Shown piece after piece: positions 52,241-60,753 of a DNA stretch of 64,000 nt. The translations under genes were made by a program, and so were the position numbers. Source of the DNA: CAZAEL01 sp964484135 (lineage in GTDB: Bacteria > Elusimicrobiota > Elusimicrobia > FEN-1173); the NCBI GenBank assembly GCA_964484135.1, contig CAZAEL010000003.1, forward strand, positions 1 to 64,000. Reading direction: 5' to 3'. The notes under the pieces are model-generated. The model was not told where the DNA came from. It did not search any database and saw only the letters and a program-made list of their open reading frames with translations. Each line of letters begins with the position of its first letter. The stretch's first letter is position 1.

Positions 52241-53361
52241 TCCGCCGGCTGTTCTCCGCTTTCGATCGCGCTTCGCCGCCAGGGCCGGCCGCTCCGCCGC
52301 CCGCCGGAGGGAAGAAGGCGAACCGGAAACAGGAATTCTACGACGAAATGCGCGCTCTCGCCGCGGGGCGGGAGCCCTTGGTGTTTGGTCCCTTCTTCAC
52401 GGAAATCGGTTTTGAGACGCTCTATTGGATTCCGTTCCTGAATTGGTTCAGGCGGGAATTCGGGATCCCCGCCGGACGTATCACGGTCATATCGCGCGGC
52501 GGGACGCGCTCTTGGTACCGCCATATCACGGACCGCTATGTCGACCTTTTCGACCTTTATTCCCTCGATGAGTTCAAGGCCAAGAACGAGGCGCGGATCG
52601 AGGAGAACCGGAAGAACAACCTGCAGAACCCGGTGAAACACCGGGTGGCGGCGGAGCTCGACCGCGAAATCGTGGCCGAGGCCTGCCGGAAACAGGGGAT
52701 TTCCGGACACAAGCTCCTGCATCCGTCCCTCATGTTCCGTTACATAGACATCCTTCGGGGGGCGGCCGACCTGAAGCTGACGCGGTTCGAGCATTTCCAG
52801 CCGGACCTCGCGCATGGGGCGCTGAAGGACCTGCCGGGGGAATACATCGCGGTGAAATTCTGGTTCGGCGGCCAGTTCAGGGAAACCGACGTCAACAAGC
52901 GCTTCGCCCAGGACGTGATCACGGCCGCGGCGCGCGTTGCGGACGTGGTGCTCCTCAACACCGGGCTCGAGGTGGAGAGGACGGATGGATTCGACCGCTG
53001 GTTCAACGAATTGACGTCCTGCGGGGCGCGGGTCCACTGCCTGCGCGGACGGGTGGGGCTGCGGGACAATTTGGACGTCCAGACGGCCGTCATCGCCAAG
53101 TCGCGCCTTTTCCTCGGGACCTACGGCGGATTCGCGTACATCGCGCCGTTCGTCGGCGTTCCGGCCATGACGTTTTATTCCGACGAGGGGGGGTACGTGT
53201 ACGACCACCTGGAAATGCTGAACCGCGCGCTCAGGAACCTGCGCGTCTCCTCGGGGCGCCGCGCGGACTTCACGCCCCTGGACGTCGCCTCTTTCACCGC
53301 GGGCCCCGGGGTGCTGTTCGGTCTTGAATCGGCCGGCCTCCCTTCCGCGGCCGTCCGATGA
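52237..53361 (+). CDS. Unknown protein, tandem paralogue A (possible glycosyltransferase)
   Basis: 374 aa, no family I can name. After a Pro/Ala-rich N-terminal 30 residues comes FGPFFTEIGFETLYWIPFLNWFRREFGIPAGRI, then VISRGGTRSWYRHITDRYVDLFDL. Near the C-terminus is LDVQTAVIAKSRLFLGTYGGFAYIAPFVGVPAMTFYSDE. A GxxxGGFA-x-GVPA pattern before the last ~60 residues recalls the nucleotide-sugar site of GT-B glycosyltransferases such as family 9, but the match is only suggestive. No membrane segment. ATGA overlap with the ATPase gene. It is clearly homologous to the next gene. Confidence 0.8.
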   Translation: MIRRLFSAFDRASPPGPAAPPPAGGKKANRKQEFYDEMRALAAGREPLVFGPFFTEIGFETLYWIPFLNWFRREFGIPAGRITVISRGGTRSWYRHITDRYVDLFDLYSLDEFKAKNEARIEENRKNNLQNPVKHRVAAELDREIVAEACRKQGISGHKLLHPSLMFRYIDILRGAADLKLTRFEHFQPDLAHGALKDLPGEYIAVKFWFGGQFRETDVNKRFAQDVITAAARVADVVLLNTGLEVERTDGFDRWFNELTSCGARVHCLRGRVGLRDNLDVQTAVIAKSRLFLGTYGGFAYIAPFVGVPAMTFYSDEGGYVYDHLEMLNRALRNLRVSSGRRADFTPLDVASFTAGPGVLFGLESAGLPSAAVR

Positions 53362-54470
53362 TGCGCGGGGAAAAGTGGGGGCTGGGCGCCCTGCGGGACC
53401 GGCTCCGAGGCCTGTTGCGTCCCGGCCCTCGGGCCGGGCGCACGTACCGCCAGCTGAAGGATATCGCGGCGGGCGATCGGCCGATCCTCTGCGGACCCTT
53501 TTTCACCGAGATCGGTTTCGAGGTACTCTATTGGATCCCGTTCGTCAACTGGTTCAGGCAAGAGTTCGGGATCGCCCCTGGGCGGCTTGTCGTCGTTTCC
53601 CGCGGCGGGGCCCAGTCCTGGTACCGCCACGTCACCGCGGACTATGAAGATGTGTTCGATTATTTTACACTGGACGAATTCAAGCGGCGGAACGAGGAGC
53701 GCATCGCGGAAAATAAGCGCAACGGACAGGGCAACGCGCCCAAGCACCTGACCGTTTCGTTTTTGGATCGGGAAATCATCAAAAAGGTGGTCCGAAAACG
53801 GGGTTTTTCCGACTTCAATCTGTTGCATCCGTCTCACATGTTCCGATTCATGGGCGCGATGCGGAACTCGCCCGACATGGAGTTCACCCGATACGAGCTC
53901 TTCCGCGCGGATGAGCGGACGCCCTTGCCGGAAGGACTGCCGGACGACTACGTCGCCGTGAAGTTTTGGTTCGGCGGACAGTTCCCGGACACGGAAACGA
54001 ACCGGCGCTTCATCCGGAACCTGGTGAACGCTTTGGCGCGCTCCGGGCCGGTGGTCCTGCTCAATTCCGGCCTTGGGGTGGAGCGGACCCCGGCGTTCGA
54101 CGCTTGGTTCGACGGGCAGGAGTTCGACGGGGGGAATGTCCATGGCCTCCGGGGCCGGGTGCCGTTGCGCCAGAACCTGGACGTGCAGACGGCGGTGATC
54201 CGCCGATCCAGGCTCTTCGTGGGGACTTACGGGGGCTTCGCTTATGCGGCCCCATTCGCCGGCGTCCCGGCCGTCACGTTCTACTCCAACGAGGGGGGGT
54301 TCGTGTACGAACACTTGGACATGCTCCAGCGGGCGCTGCGTCGGCTCCGGCTGGAGACGGGCCGACCAGCGGACTTCGCGCCCTGGGACGTCCGGTTGTT
54401 CAGCCATTGCGCCGGACGGGTGTTCGACGCCGATTTTTTGAGAGACAGTCCTGTGGTGGGGAGGATTTGA
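53358..54470 (+). CDS. Unknown protein, tandem paralogue B (possible glycosyltransferase)
   Basis: 370 aa, colinear with the preceding protein over most of its length. Shared blocks include GPFFTEIGFE-LYWIPF-NWFR-EFGI, SRGG-SWYRH, LDEFK-RNEERI, VKFWFGGQF and NLDVQTAVI-SRLF-GTYGGFAY-APF-GVPA. The pair therefore arose by gene duplication. The divergent parts are the N-terminal ~35 residues and the C-terminal ~20. Two non-identical copies in one operon would fit two successive transfers onto a glycan, but this is an inference. The start is ATG 53358, overlapping the previous stop. Confidence 0.8.
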   Translation: MMRGEKWGLGALRDRLRGLLRPGPRAGRTYRQLKDIAAGDRPILCGPFFTEIGFEVLYWIPFVNWFRQEFGIAPGRLVVVSRGGAQSWYRHVTADYEDVFDYFTLDEFKRRNEERIAENKRNGQGNAPKHLTVSFLDREIIKKVVRKRGFSDFNLLHPSHMFRFMGAMRNSPDMEFTRYELFRADERTPLPEGLPDDYVAVKFWFGGQFPDTETNRRFIRNLVNALARSGPVVLLNSGLGVERTPAFDAWFDGQEFDGGNVHGLRGRVPLRQNLDVQTAVIRRSRLFVGTYGGFAYAAPFAGVPAVTFYSNEGGFVYEHLDMLQRALRRLRLETGRPADFAPWDVRLFSHCAGRVFDADFLRDSPVVGRI

Positions 54471-54472
54471 GA

Positions 54473-55498
54473 ATGGGATCGATGGGTTCGGAAGGACGGG
54501 GAAAGGCCGGGCCCCGAAAGGCCCTGGTCACGGGCGGGGCGGGTTTCATCGGCAGCCACCTTGTGGAACGGCTTCTTGCCGATGGACATGACGTGGCCGT
54601 GCTCGACAATTTGTCCACGGGCCGCCTGGAGAACCTCAAGCACCTGAAGAGCGAGCGGCTCGTCGTGCATCACGCGGACGTCGCGGAGCCGGACAAGATC
54701 CGGCCGCATTTCGCGGGCGTCGAGTGGGTGTTCCATCTGGCCGCGCTTGCGGACATCGTCCCATCCATCCAGCAGCCGCTCAACTATCACCGTTCCAACG
54801 TGGACGGCACCGTCAACGTGCTGGAGGCGGCGCGGGCGGCCGGCGTCAAACGGTTTCTCTATGCGGCCTCGTCCTCCTGCTATGGCCTCCCGGACGCCTT
54901 CCCGACGCCGGAGACGGCGGCCATCCGGCCCATGTACCCCTACGCGCTCACCAAGTGGCTGGGCGAACAATACGTCATGCACTGGGCGCAGGTGTACAAG
55001 ATGCCGTGCGTGTCGCTGAGGCTTTTCAACGTGTACGGGCCGCGCTCGCGCACTTCCGGCACCTACGGAGCGGTGTTCGGCGTGTTCCTGGCCCAGAAGC
55101 TGGCCGGGAAACCGTTTACCGTGGTCGGCGACGGAAAGCAGACCCGCGATTTTACGTTCGTGAGCGACGTGGCCGACGCCTTCATCGCTGCGGCCGCTTC
55201 CGATGTGTCCGGGGAGATGTTCAACGTGGGGTCCGGCAACACCTACAGCGTGAACCGGCTGGTGGAACTGCTGGGCGGGACGGTGACGTACATCCCGAAG
55301 CGTCCGGGCGAGCCGGACTGCACCTTCGCGGACACGCGCAAGATCGCGTCTCGGTTGGGCTGGAAGCCGCGCGTGACTTTCGAACAAGGCGTCCAGGCCA
55401 TGCTGGACAACATCGACTACTGGCGGAGCGCTCCTGTATGGGACAGCGCTTCCATCGCTGTCGCCACGAAGGAATGGTTTGAGTATCTCGGACGCTGA
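54473..55498 (+). CDS. NAD-dependent nucleotide-sugar epimerase (SDR)
   Basis: 341 residues. GGAGFIGSHLVERLLADGH is preceded by an 18-residue leader (MGSMGSEGRGKAGPRKAL). A Ser-rich ASSSCYG and YPYALTKWLGEQY supply the catalytic Ser, Tyr and Lys. LRLFNVYGPRSRTSGTYGAVFG and GDGKQTRDFTFVSDVADAF follow. It resembles UDP-glucose/UDP-GlcNAc 4-epimerases and UDP-glucuronate decarboxylases; FNVYGPR with SGTYGAV favours an epimerase. GGGGAGG lies 8 nt ahead of the ATG, so translation is independent of the preceding gene. Confidence 0.85.
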   Translation: MGSMGSEGRGKAGPRKALVTGGAGFIGSHLVERLLADGHDVAVLDNLSTGRLENLKHLKSERLVVHHADVAEPDKIRPHFAGVEWVFHLAALADIVPSIQQPLNYHRSNVDGTVNVLEAARAAGVKRFLYAASSSCYGLPDAFPTPETAAIRPMYPYALTKWLGEQYVMHWAQVYKMPCVSLRLFNVYGPRSRTSGTYGAVFGVFLAQKLAGKPFTVVGDGKQTRDFTFVSDVADAFIAAAASDVSGEMFNVGSGNTYSVNRLVELLGGTVTYIPKRPGEPDCTFADTRKIASRLGWKPRVTFEQGVQAMLDNIDYWRSAPVWDSASIAVATKEWFEYLGR

Positions 55499-55517
55499 TC
55501 CGATACGGGGAGCTTTT

Positions 55518-57068
55518 ATGACGACCGGGACCAACGGCAGGAACAAGACGCATGGCAAGATCGTGGAGCTGGAGGCGCTCGCCGGCATCCTGGACGGCCT
55601 CCGCGCGAAGGAGAAGCGCATCGTGCACTGCCACGGCGTGTTCGATCTCCTCCACGTGGGACACATCCGACATTTTCAGGAGGCCAAGGGGCTCGGCGAC
55701 GTCCTCGTCGTCACCCTGACGCAGGACCAATACGTCAACAAGGGTCCGCACCGGCCGGCTTTCAAGCAGGACCTCCGGGCCGAGGTCATCGCCGCTCTTG
55801 ACTGCGTGGATTATGTCGCCATCAATCGATGGCCCCAGGCCGCCGAAACCATAAAGCTCCTCCGGCCGCACGTCTACGCCAAGGGGCCCGATTACAAGGA
55901 TGCCGCCAAGGACGTGACGGGCGGCATCACCCAGGAGGAGGACGCGGTTCGGTCCGTGGGCGGGAAGATCGTTTTCACCGAGGACATCACCTTCAGCGCC
56001 TCCAATCTGCTGAACAAGTTCTTCCCGGCTTTCCCCAAGGAAGTCACGGATTACATCGACCACTTCAAAACCCGCTACCCGACGGACAGGGTGCTGGACT
56101 ATCTCGAGAAGGCGCGGCCACTCAAGGTGCTCGTCATCGGAGAAACCATCATCGACGAGTATCAATTTTGTACCGCCATCGGAAAGTCCTCCAAGGAGCC
56201 CATTATCGCCCTTCGGCACAATGCCACGGAACGGTTCGCCGGCGGCGTTCTGGCGGTCGGCAACCACATCGCGAACTTCTGCGAAGAGGTGGGGCTGGTT
56301 TCTTACTTGGGCAAGGACAGCCCGCACGAACGGTTCGTCCGCGGCAGTTTGAACGAAAAGATCGTGTCCCACTTTCTTTATAAACAGGACTGCCCGACCA
56401 TCCTGAAACGGCGCTTCATCGAAAGTTATTTTTTCAGCAAACTCCTCGAAGTGTACGAGATGAACGACCGGGAGTTGAACGAGAAGGAGAACGCCGAGTT
56501 CTGCGCCGTGCTCGACCGGGAGGTGCCGAAATACGACGTCGTGATCGTCTTTGACTTCGGACACGGTATGATGAGCCGGAAGGCCATCGACATCATTTGC
56601 CAGAAGGCGGCCTTCCTGGCCGTCAACGTGCAGTCCAATGCCGGAAACACCGGCTACCAGACGGTGCTCAAGTACCCGCGCGCGGATTACGTATGCATGG
56701 CGGAAAACGAGGTCCGCATGGACCTGCGCGACCGCTACAGCGAGCTCCGGGACGTCACCCGGGGGCTTTATGACAAGTTGGATTGTCAAAAAGTGGTGGT
56801 GACCCGCGGTAAAAACGGATGCCTCTGCTACAGCGCAGAAGAGGGGTTCATCCAGGTGCCGGCCCTGGCGGGGCAAGTGGTGGACCGCATGGGCACGGGG
56901 GACGCTTTTCTCTCCCTGACCGCCCTCTGCGTCAAACAAAAGGCCCCGCTGGAGGTCGTCGGTTTCATCGGAAACGCGGTGGGCGCTCAGGCGGTGGCCA
57001 CCGTGGGGCACCGCCGGTTCATTGAAAAGGCTCCCCTGCTCAAGCACATCCAAACCCTGATGAAATGA
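55518..57068 (+). CDS. Cytidylyltransferase-PfkB kinase fusion, HldE-like with reversed domain order
   Basis: 516 aa. The N-terminal half has the nucleotidyltransferase HGVFDLLHVGH (39-49) with a KGPDYKD region and an ITFSASNLLNKFF loop. The C-terminal half (from about residue 205, KVLVIGETIIDEY) is a PfkB carbohydrate kinase ending in the catalytic DRMGTGDAFLS. E. coli HldE has the kinase first and the nucleotidyltransferase second, so this is the opposite order. Activation of a heptose phosphate is the best guess because a GmhA-like gene follows. ATG 55518 has GGGGAG just upstream. Confidence 0.88.
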   Translation: MTTGTNGRNKTHGKIVELEALAGILDGLRAKEKRIVHCHGVFDLLHVGHIRHFQEAKGLGDVLVVTLTQDQYVNKGPHRPAFKQDLRAEVIAALDCVDYVAINRWPQAAETIKLLRPHVYAKGPDYKDAAKDVTGGITQEEDAVRSVGGKIVFTEDITFSASNLLNKFFPAFPKEVTDYIDHFKTRYPTDRVLDYLEKARPLKVLVIGETIIDEYQFCTAIGKSSKEPIIALRHNATERFAGGVLAVGNHIANFCEEVGLVSYLGKDSPHERFVRGSLNEKIVSHFLYKQDCPTILKRRFIESYFFSKLLEVYEMNDRELNEKENAEFCAVLDREVPKYDVVIVFDFGHGMMSRKAIDIICQKAAFLAVNVQSNAGNTGYQTVLKYPRADYVCMAENEVRMDLRDRYSELRDVTRGLYDKLDCQKVVVTRGKNGCLCYSAEEGFIQVPALAGQVVDRMGTGDAFLSLTALCVKQKAPLEVVGFIGNAVGAQAVATVGHRRFIEKAPLLKHIQTLMK

Positions 57069-57087
57069 GGACGATGGAGACCCTTCC

Positions 57088-57693
57088 ATGCTGAAAGACA
57101 CAGTTTCGAAGCTCGGCGCAACGGCTTATCTTCAGGACCTCACGCGGATTCTGCTCGGTACGTCGGTCACGGACGCCCGCGGCGCGGAACTTCTCCTGGA
57201 CGCCGCCATCGACCGCGCCAGCGACCTGGTGTGGTCCCGCCGAACCGGTTCTGCCAAGGTGATGTTGGTGGGAAACGGCGGCAGCGCCGCCATCGTGAGC
57301 CACGCCCAAAACGACCTCTGTAAGATGATCGGCGCCCGGGCCATGGTGTTCCATGAGACCTCCTACCTCACGGCCCTGGCCAACGACGACGGTTATGAGA
57401 CCGCTTTCGAAACGAATGTCCGCCTTTGGGCGGCCCGAGGAGACATGCTGGTGGCCGTAAGCAGTTCGGGGCGGTCGGAGAACATCCTTCGGGCCGTCCG
57501 CGCGGCGCGCGACGCTGGCTGCGAGGTGGCGACTTTTTCCGGGTTCAAACCCGACAACCCGCTTCGCGGCATGGGGGACCTCAATTTTTACGTCAAATCC
57601 GGCGAATATGGTTTCGTCGAGGTCTCGCACATGGCGTTGCTCCACCTGCTGACGGACCTGACCGCGCGACGTCTTAAGAAGGGAGATCGCTGA
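57088..57693 (+). CDS. SIS-domain sugar-phosphate isomerase (GmhA-like)
   Basis: 201 aa. The phosphosugar-binding VGNGGSAAIVSHAQNDL and the second SIS motif VAVSSSGRSENILRAVRAAR are typical of sedoheptulose-7-phosphate isomerases. The normal length is ~190. It directly follows the HldE-like fusion, consistent with making a heptose precursor from sedoheptulose 7-phosphate. A GmhB phosphatase is not seen in the window. The last bases overlap the next epimerase start (TGATG). Confidence 0.85.
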   Translation: MLKDTVSKLGATAYLQDLTRILLGTSVTDARGAELLLDAAIDRASDLVWSRRTGSAKVMLVGNGGSAAIVSHAQNDLCKMIGARAMVFHETSYLTALANDDGYETAFETNVRLWAARGDMLVAVSSSGRSENILRAVRAARDAGCEVATFSGFKPDNPLRGMGDLNFYVKSGEYGFVEVSHMALLHLLTDLTARRLKKGDR

Positions 57694-58697
57694 TGCCTGC
57701 CAATCGTTTCAAGGAGGTCCTGGTCACCGGAGGGGCCGGCTACGTCGGTGCCATCTTGGTGCCGAAGCTGTTGAAGAAAGGGTATCGCGTCCGGGTACTC
57801 GACCTGTATATGTACGGGGACAACGTCCTTGACGCGGTCAAGGACCATGTGGGCCTGCGGCAGATCAAAGGCGACATGCGGGACGTGAGGCTCCTCAAGG
57901 ACGCGATCCTCGGTTGCGATGCCGTCATACATCTGGCCTGTATCTCCAATGATCCCAGTTTCGAGCTCAACCCGGAACTGGGCAAGTCCATCAACTACGA
58001 TGCCTTCCTGCCCTTGGTCCGGCACTCCAAGGAGTTCGGCGTGAAACGGTTCGTCTATGCCTCCTCTTCAAGCGTCTACGGGGTGAAAGAGGAGGACAAC
58101 GTCACCGAGGATCTCCCTCTGGAGCCACTCACGGACTACTCCAAATATAAGGCCATGTGTGAAGAGATTCTGCAAAAGGAGCGCGCGCCGGGTTTCGTCG
58201 CGCTGACTCTTCGCCCGGCCACGGTCTGTGGCTACTCGCCGCGCCTCCGTCTGGACCTCTCCGTCAACATCCTCACCAACCACGCGGTGAACAACAGGAA
58301 GATTCGCGTGTTCGGCGGCGCGCAGCAGCGCCCCAATATCCACATCGACGACGTCTCGGACCTCTACGTGCAATCGCTCGAGTGGCCGGACGAAAAGATC
58401 GATGGCCAAGTGTTCAACGCCGGATACGAGAATCAATCCCTGAACGACCTGGCCGCGACCGTGAAGAAGGTCGTGGGAGAGGACGTGGCCATCGTCACCG
58501 AGCCCACCAACGACAATCGTTCCTACCGTATTTCTTCGGAGCGGATCAAGAAGGCGTTGGGCTTCGTGCCGCGCCATACCATCGAGGACGCCGTGGTCGA
58601 CCTGGTGAAAGCCTTTCGTGAAGGGAAGATTCCCAACGCCATGACGGACGACCGTTATTACAACATCAAAACCATGCAGCGCCTGAAGCTCAAATAG
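57693..58697 (+). CDS. NAD-dependent epimerase/dehydratase (SDR)
   Basis: 334 aa. VTGGAGYVGAILVPKLLKKGY, LACISNDPSFELNPEL, the ASSSSVYG serine and the TDYSKYKAMCE catalytic Tyr-x3-Lys are clear. The ISNDPSFELNP stretch is characteristic of a subgroup of SDRs found in polysaccharide loci with no fixed substrate. A reductase or epimerase acting on a nucleotide sugar, possibly a heptose, is likely. The start shares a base with the SIS gene stop. Confidence 0.83.
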   Translation: MPANRFKEVLVTGGAGYVGAILVPKLLKKGYRVRVLDLYMYGDNVLDAVKDHVGLRQIKGDMRDVRLLKDAILGCDAVIHLACISNDPSFELNPELGKSINYDAFLPLVRHSKEFGVKRFVYASSSSVYGVKEEDNVTEDLPLEPLTDYSKYKAMCEEILQKERAPGFVALTLRPATVCGYSPRLRLDLSVNILTNHAVNNRKIRVFGGAQQRPNIHIDDVSDLYVQSLEWPDEKIDGQVFNAGYENQSLNDLAATVKKVVGEDVAIVTEPTNDNRSYRISSERIKKALGFVPRHTIEDAVVDLVKAFREGKIPNAMTDDRYYNIKTMQRLKLK

Positions 58698-58699
58698 GC

Positions 58700-59674
58700 A
58701 TGGGCCGCCTGGACCCTCAAACGGGCCTCGCTCTCTATGAACGGATGCTCCGCATCCGGCTCGTGGAGGAGCGTATCGTCGAGTTGTATCCCGAGCAACA
58801 GATGCGCTGCCCCGTGCACCTTTGTATCGGACAGGAGGCCGTGTCGGCGGGCGTTTGCGCCCGGCTCCGCAACACGGATCGGGTCTACAGCACCCACCGT
58901 TCCCACGGGCATTACGTGGGCAAGGGGGGCGATCTGAAGGCGATGTTGGCGGAAATCTACGGCAAAGCGACGGGCTGTTGCCGGGGGAAAGGCGGTTCCA
59001 TGCACCTCTTGGATCTGTCCGTGGGATACATGGGTTCGGCGCCCATCGTCGGCGCCACCATCCCCGTGGCGGTGGGCTCCGCTTTGGCCTCACGGACCAG
59101 CCGGACGGACGAGGTGACGGTGACGTTTTTCGGAGAAGGCGCGACCGAGGAGGGCGTGTTCCACGAGGCCGTCAATTTCGCTGTACTGAAGAAACTCCCC
59201 GTGGTCTTCGTCTGCGAGAACAACCTCTATTCGGTCTACTCGCCCATGTCCGTGCGCCAGCCTGAGGGACGCGAAGTCTACGCCCTGGCGGCGGGGCACG
59301 GCTTGCCGAGCTTCAAGGCGGACGGGAACGACGTCGCGGAAGTCTATCGCTTGGCGGGGGAAGCCGTTGAGCGCGCGCGGACAGGGAAAGGCCCCTCGTT
59401 TCTTGAGTTCTCCACCTACCGCTGGCGGGAGCATTGCGGACCCAATTTCGACAATGACATCGGCTACCGCACGGAAGCCGAATACCGGGCCTGGCGGAAG
59501 CTTTGCCCGCTTGAGCGCGCCGAACGGGAATTGAGAGGGGCGGGCACCCTCGACGAACGCCGTCGCGCTGCCCTGGAATCGTCCATCCGGGCCGAGATAG
59601 ACGAAGCCGTCCGTTTCGCCAAGGAGAGCCCTTTCCCTCCGGCGGAACAGATGGAGGAGCATGTCTATGCCTGA
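58700..59674 (+). CDS. TPP-dependent dehydrogenase E1 component, alpha subunit
   Basis: 324 residues. The alpha-subunit start YERMLRIRLVEERIVELY, HRSHGHYVGKGGDLKAMLAEI and KGGSMHLLD, then the thiamine diphosphate motif GEGATEEGVFHEAVNFAVLKKLPVVFVCENN, are all present. In catabolic complexes such an E1 would feed an E2 lipoamide acyltransferase, but none is present here. With the beta subunit it probably decarboxylates a 2-oxo acid such as pyruvate and transfers the resulting hydroxyethyl group. ATG 58700 follows the epimerase stop by 2 nt. Confidence 0.88.
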   Translation: MGRLDPQTGLALYERMLRIRLVEERIVELYPEQQMRCPVHLCIGQEAVSAGVCARLRNTDRVYSTHRSHGHYVGKGGDLKAMLAEIYGKATGCCRGKGGSMHLLDLSVGYMGSAPIVGATIPVAVGSALASRTSRTDEVTVTFFGEGATEEGVFHEAVNFAVLKKLPVVFVCENNLYSVYSPMSVRQPEGREVYALAAGHGLPSFKADGNDVAEVYRLAGEAVERARTGKGPSFLEFSTYRWREHCGPNFDNDIGYRTEAEYRAWRKLCPLERAERELRGAGTLDERRRAALESSIRAEIDEAVRFAKESPFPPAEQMEEHVYA

Positions 59675-60740
59675 ACATCCCGCGGCCCGCGAAATCCGTT
59701 TCTCCCAGGCCCTGAACGAGGCCGTGGACCAATGCATGTCCCGCGACCCGCGGGTCGTGTTGATGGGGCTCGGCGTGCCGGACCCGAAAGGGATCTTCGG
59801 CAGCACGAGCGGCCTCCAGAAGAAACACGGACCGAATCGGGTGATGGACATGCCCTGTTCGGAGAACGGGATGACGGGGGTATGCGTGGGGGCGGCCGTC
59901 TCGGGCCTGCGTCCGGTGCTGACGCACCAGCGCATCGATTTCGCCCTTCTCTCCATGGACCAGATCGTGAACCAGGCCGCCAAGTGGCACTACATGTTCG
60001 GAGGGAAAATGAAGGTGCCCCTGGTCATCCGCATGATCATCGGCCGCGGCTGGGGCCAGGGGCCTCAGCATTCCCAGAGCCTGCAGGCCTGGTTCGCCCA
60101 CGTCCCGGGATTGAAGGTCGTGATGCCAGCCACGCCCTATGACGCCAAGGGGTTGCTTGTGTCCGCCATTGAGGACGACAACCCCGTGGTGTTCCTTGAG
60201 CATCGCTGGCTTTACAACATCAAAGGGCCCGTGCCGGAAGAGGTCTACCGCGTTCCCCTCGGGAAGGCCCGCCTGGCGAGGGAGGGGGCCAACGTGACCA
60301 TCGTGGCCACGTCTTACATGACTTTGGAGGCGTTGAGGGCCGCCGATGAGTTGAAAAAAACGGGCATCAGCGCCGAAGTCGTCGACGTCCGCACGCTGCG
60401 GCCCCTGGACTCGAAGACGATCCTTGACTCGGTGCGCAAAACCGGCCGCCTTGTGGTGGCGGACACGGGATGGAAAGCGGTGGGGTTCGCGGCGGAGGTG
60501 GTGGCCCAGGCGTCGGAGCAGGCCCTGGGTGATCTGAAGGCGCCGCCCGTGCGCATCACGCTCCCCGACTGCCCCGCCCCGACCAGCCCGGCGCTGGCGG
60601 ACGGGTACTATCCGCGCGCGGTGCACATCGCCGCGGCCGTGCGGAAGATGCTGAAGCAGGACGTCGGTGAACTGCTGGACAGTCACCCCGCCGGCCAGCC
60701 ACTGGACGTGCCCGACATGAGTTTCACCGGGCCTTTTTAA
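59667..60740 (+). CDS. TPP-dependent dehydrogenase E1 component, beta subunit
   Basis: 357 aa, transketolase-like. The start IRFSQALNEAVDQCMSRDPRVVLMGLGV is followed by MDMPCSENGMTGVCVGAAVSGLRPVL and a C-terminal transketolase domain (VRTLRPLDSKTILDSVRKTGRLVVADTGW). It forms the active alpha2beta2 enzyme with the gene upstream. ATG 59667 is preferred because GGAGGA then sits eight bases upstream; ATG 59661 would give two more residues with the site only two bases away. It overlaps the alpha subunit gene by 8 nt. Confidence 0.87.
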   Translation: MPEHPAAREIRFSQALNEAVDQCMSRDPRVVLMGLGVPDPKGIFGSTSGLQKKHGPNRVMDMPCSENGMTGVCVGAAVSGLRPVLTHQRIDFALLSMDQIVNQAAKWHYMFGGKMKVPLVIRMIIGRGWGQGPQHSQSLQAWFAHVPGLKVVMPATPYDAKGLLVSAIEDDNPVVFLEHRWLYNIKGPVPEEVYRVPLGKARLAREGANVTIVATSYMTLEALRAADELKKTGISAEVVDVRTLRPLDSKTILDSVRKTGRLVVADTGWKAVGFAAEVVAQASEQALGDLKAPPVRITLPDCPAPTSPALADGYYPRAVHIAAAVRKMLKQDVGELLDSHPAGQPLDVPDMSFTGPF

Positions 60741-60753
60741 TTAAGGAGAAAAC

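Noticed and set aside
58700..60740. A housekeeping pyruvate or branched-chain 2-oxo acid dehydrogenase complex
   Set aside because: No E2 acyltransferase, lipoyl domain or E3 lies nearby, and the pair is embedded between nucleotide-sugar epimerase genes.
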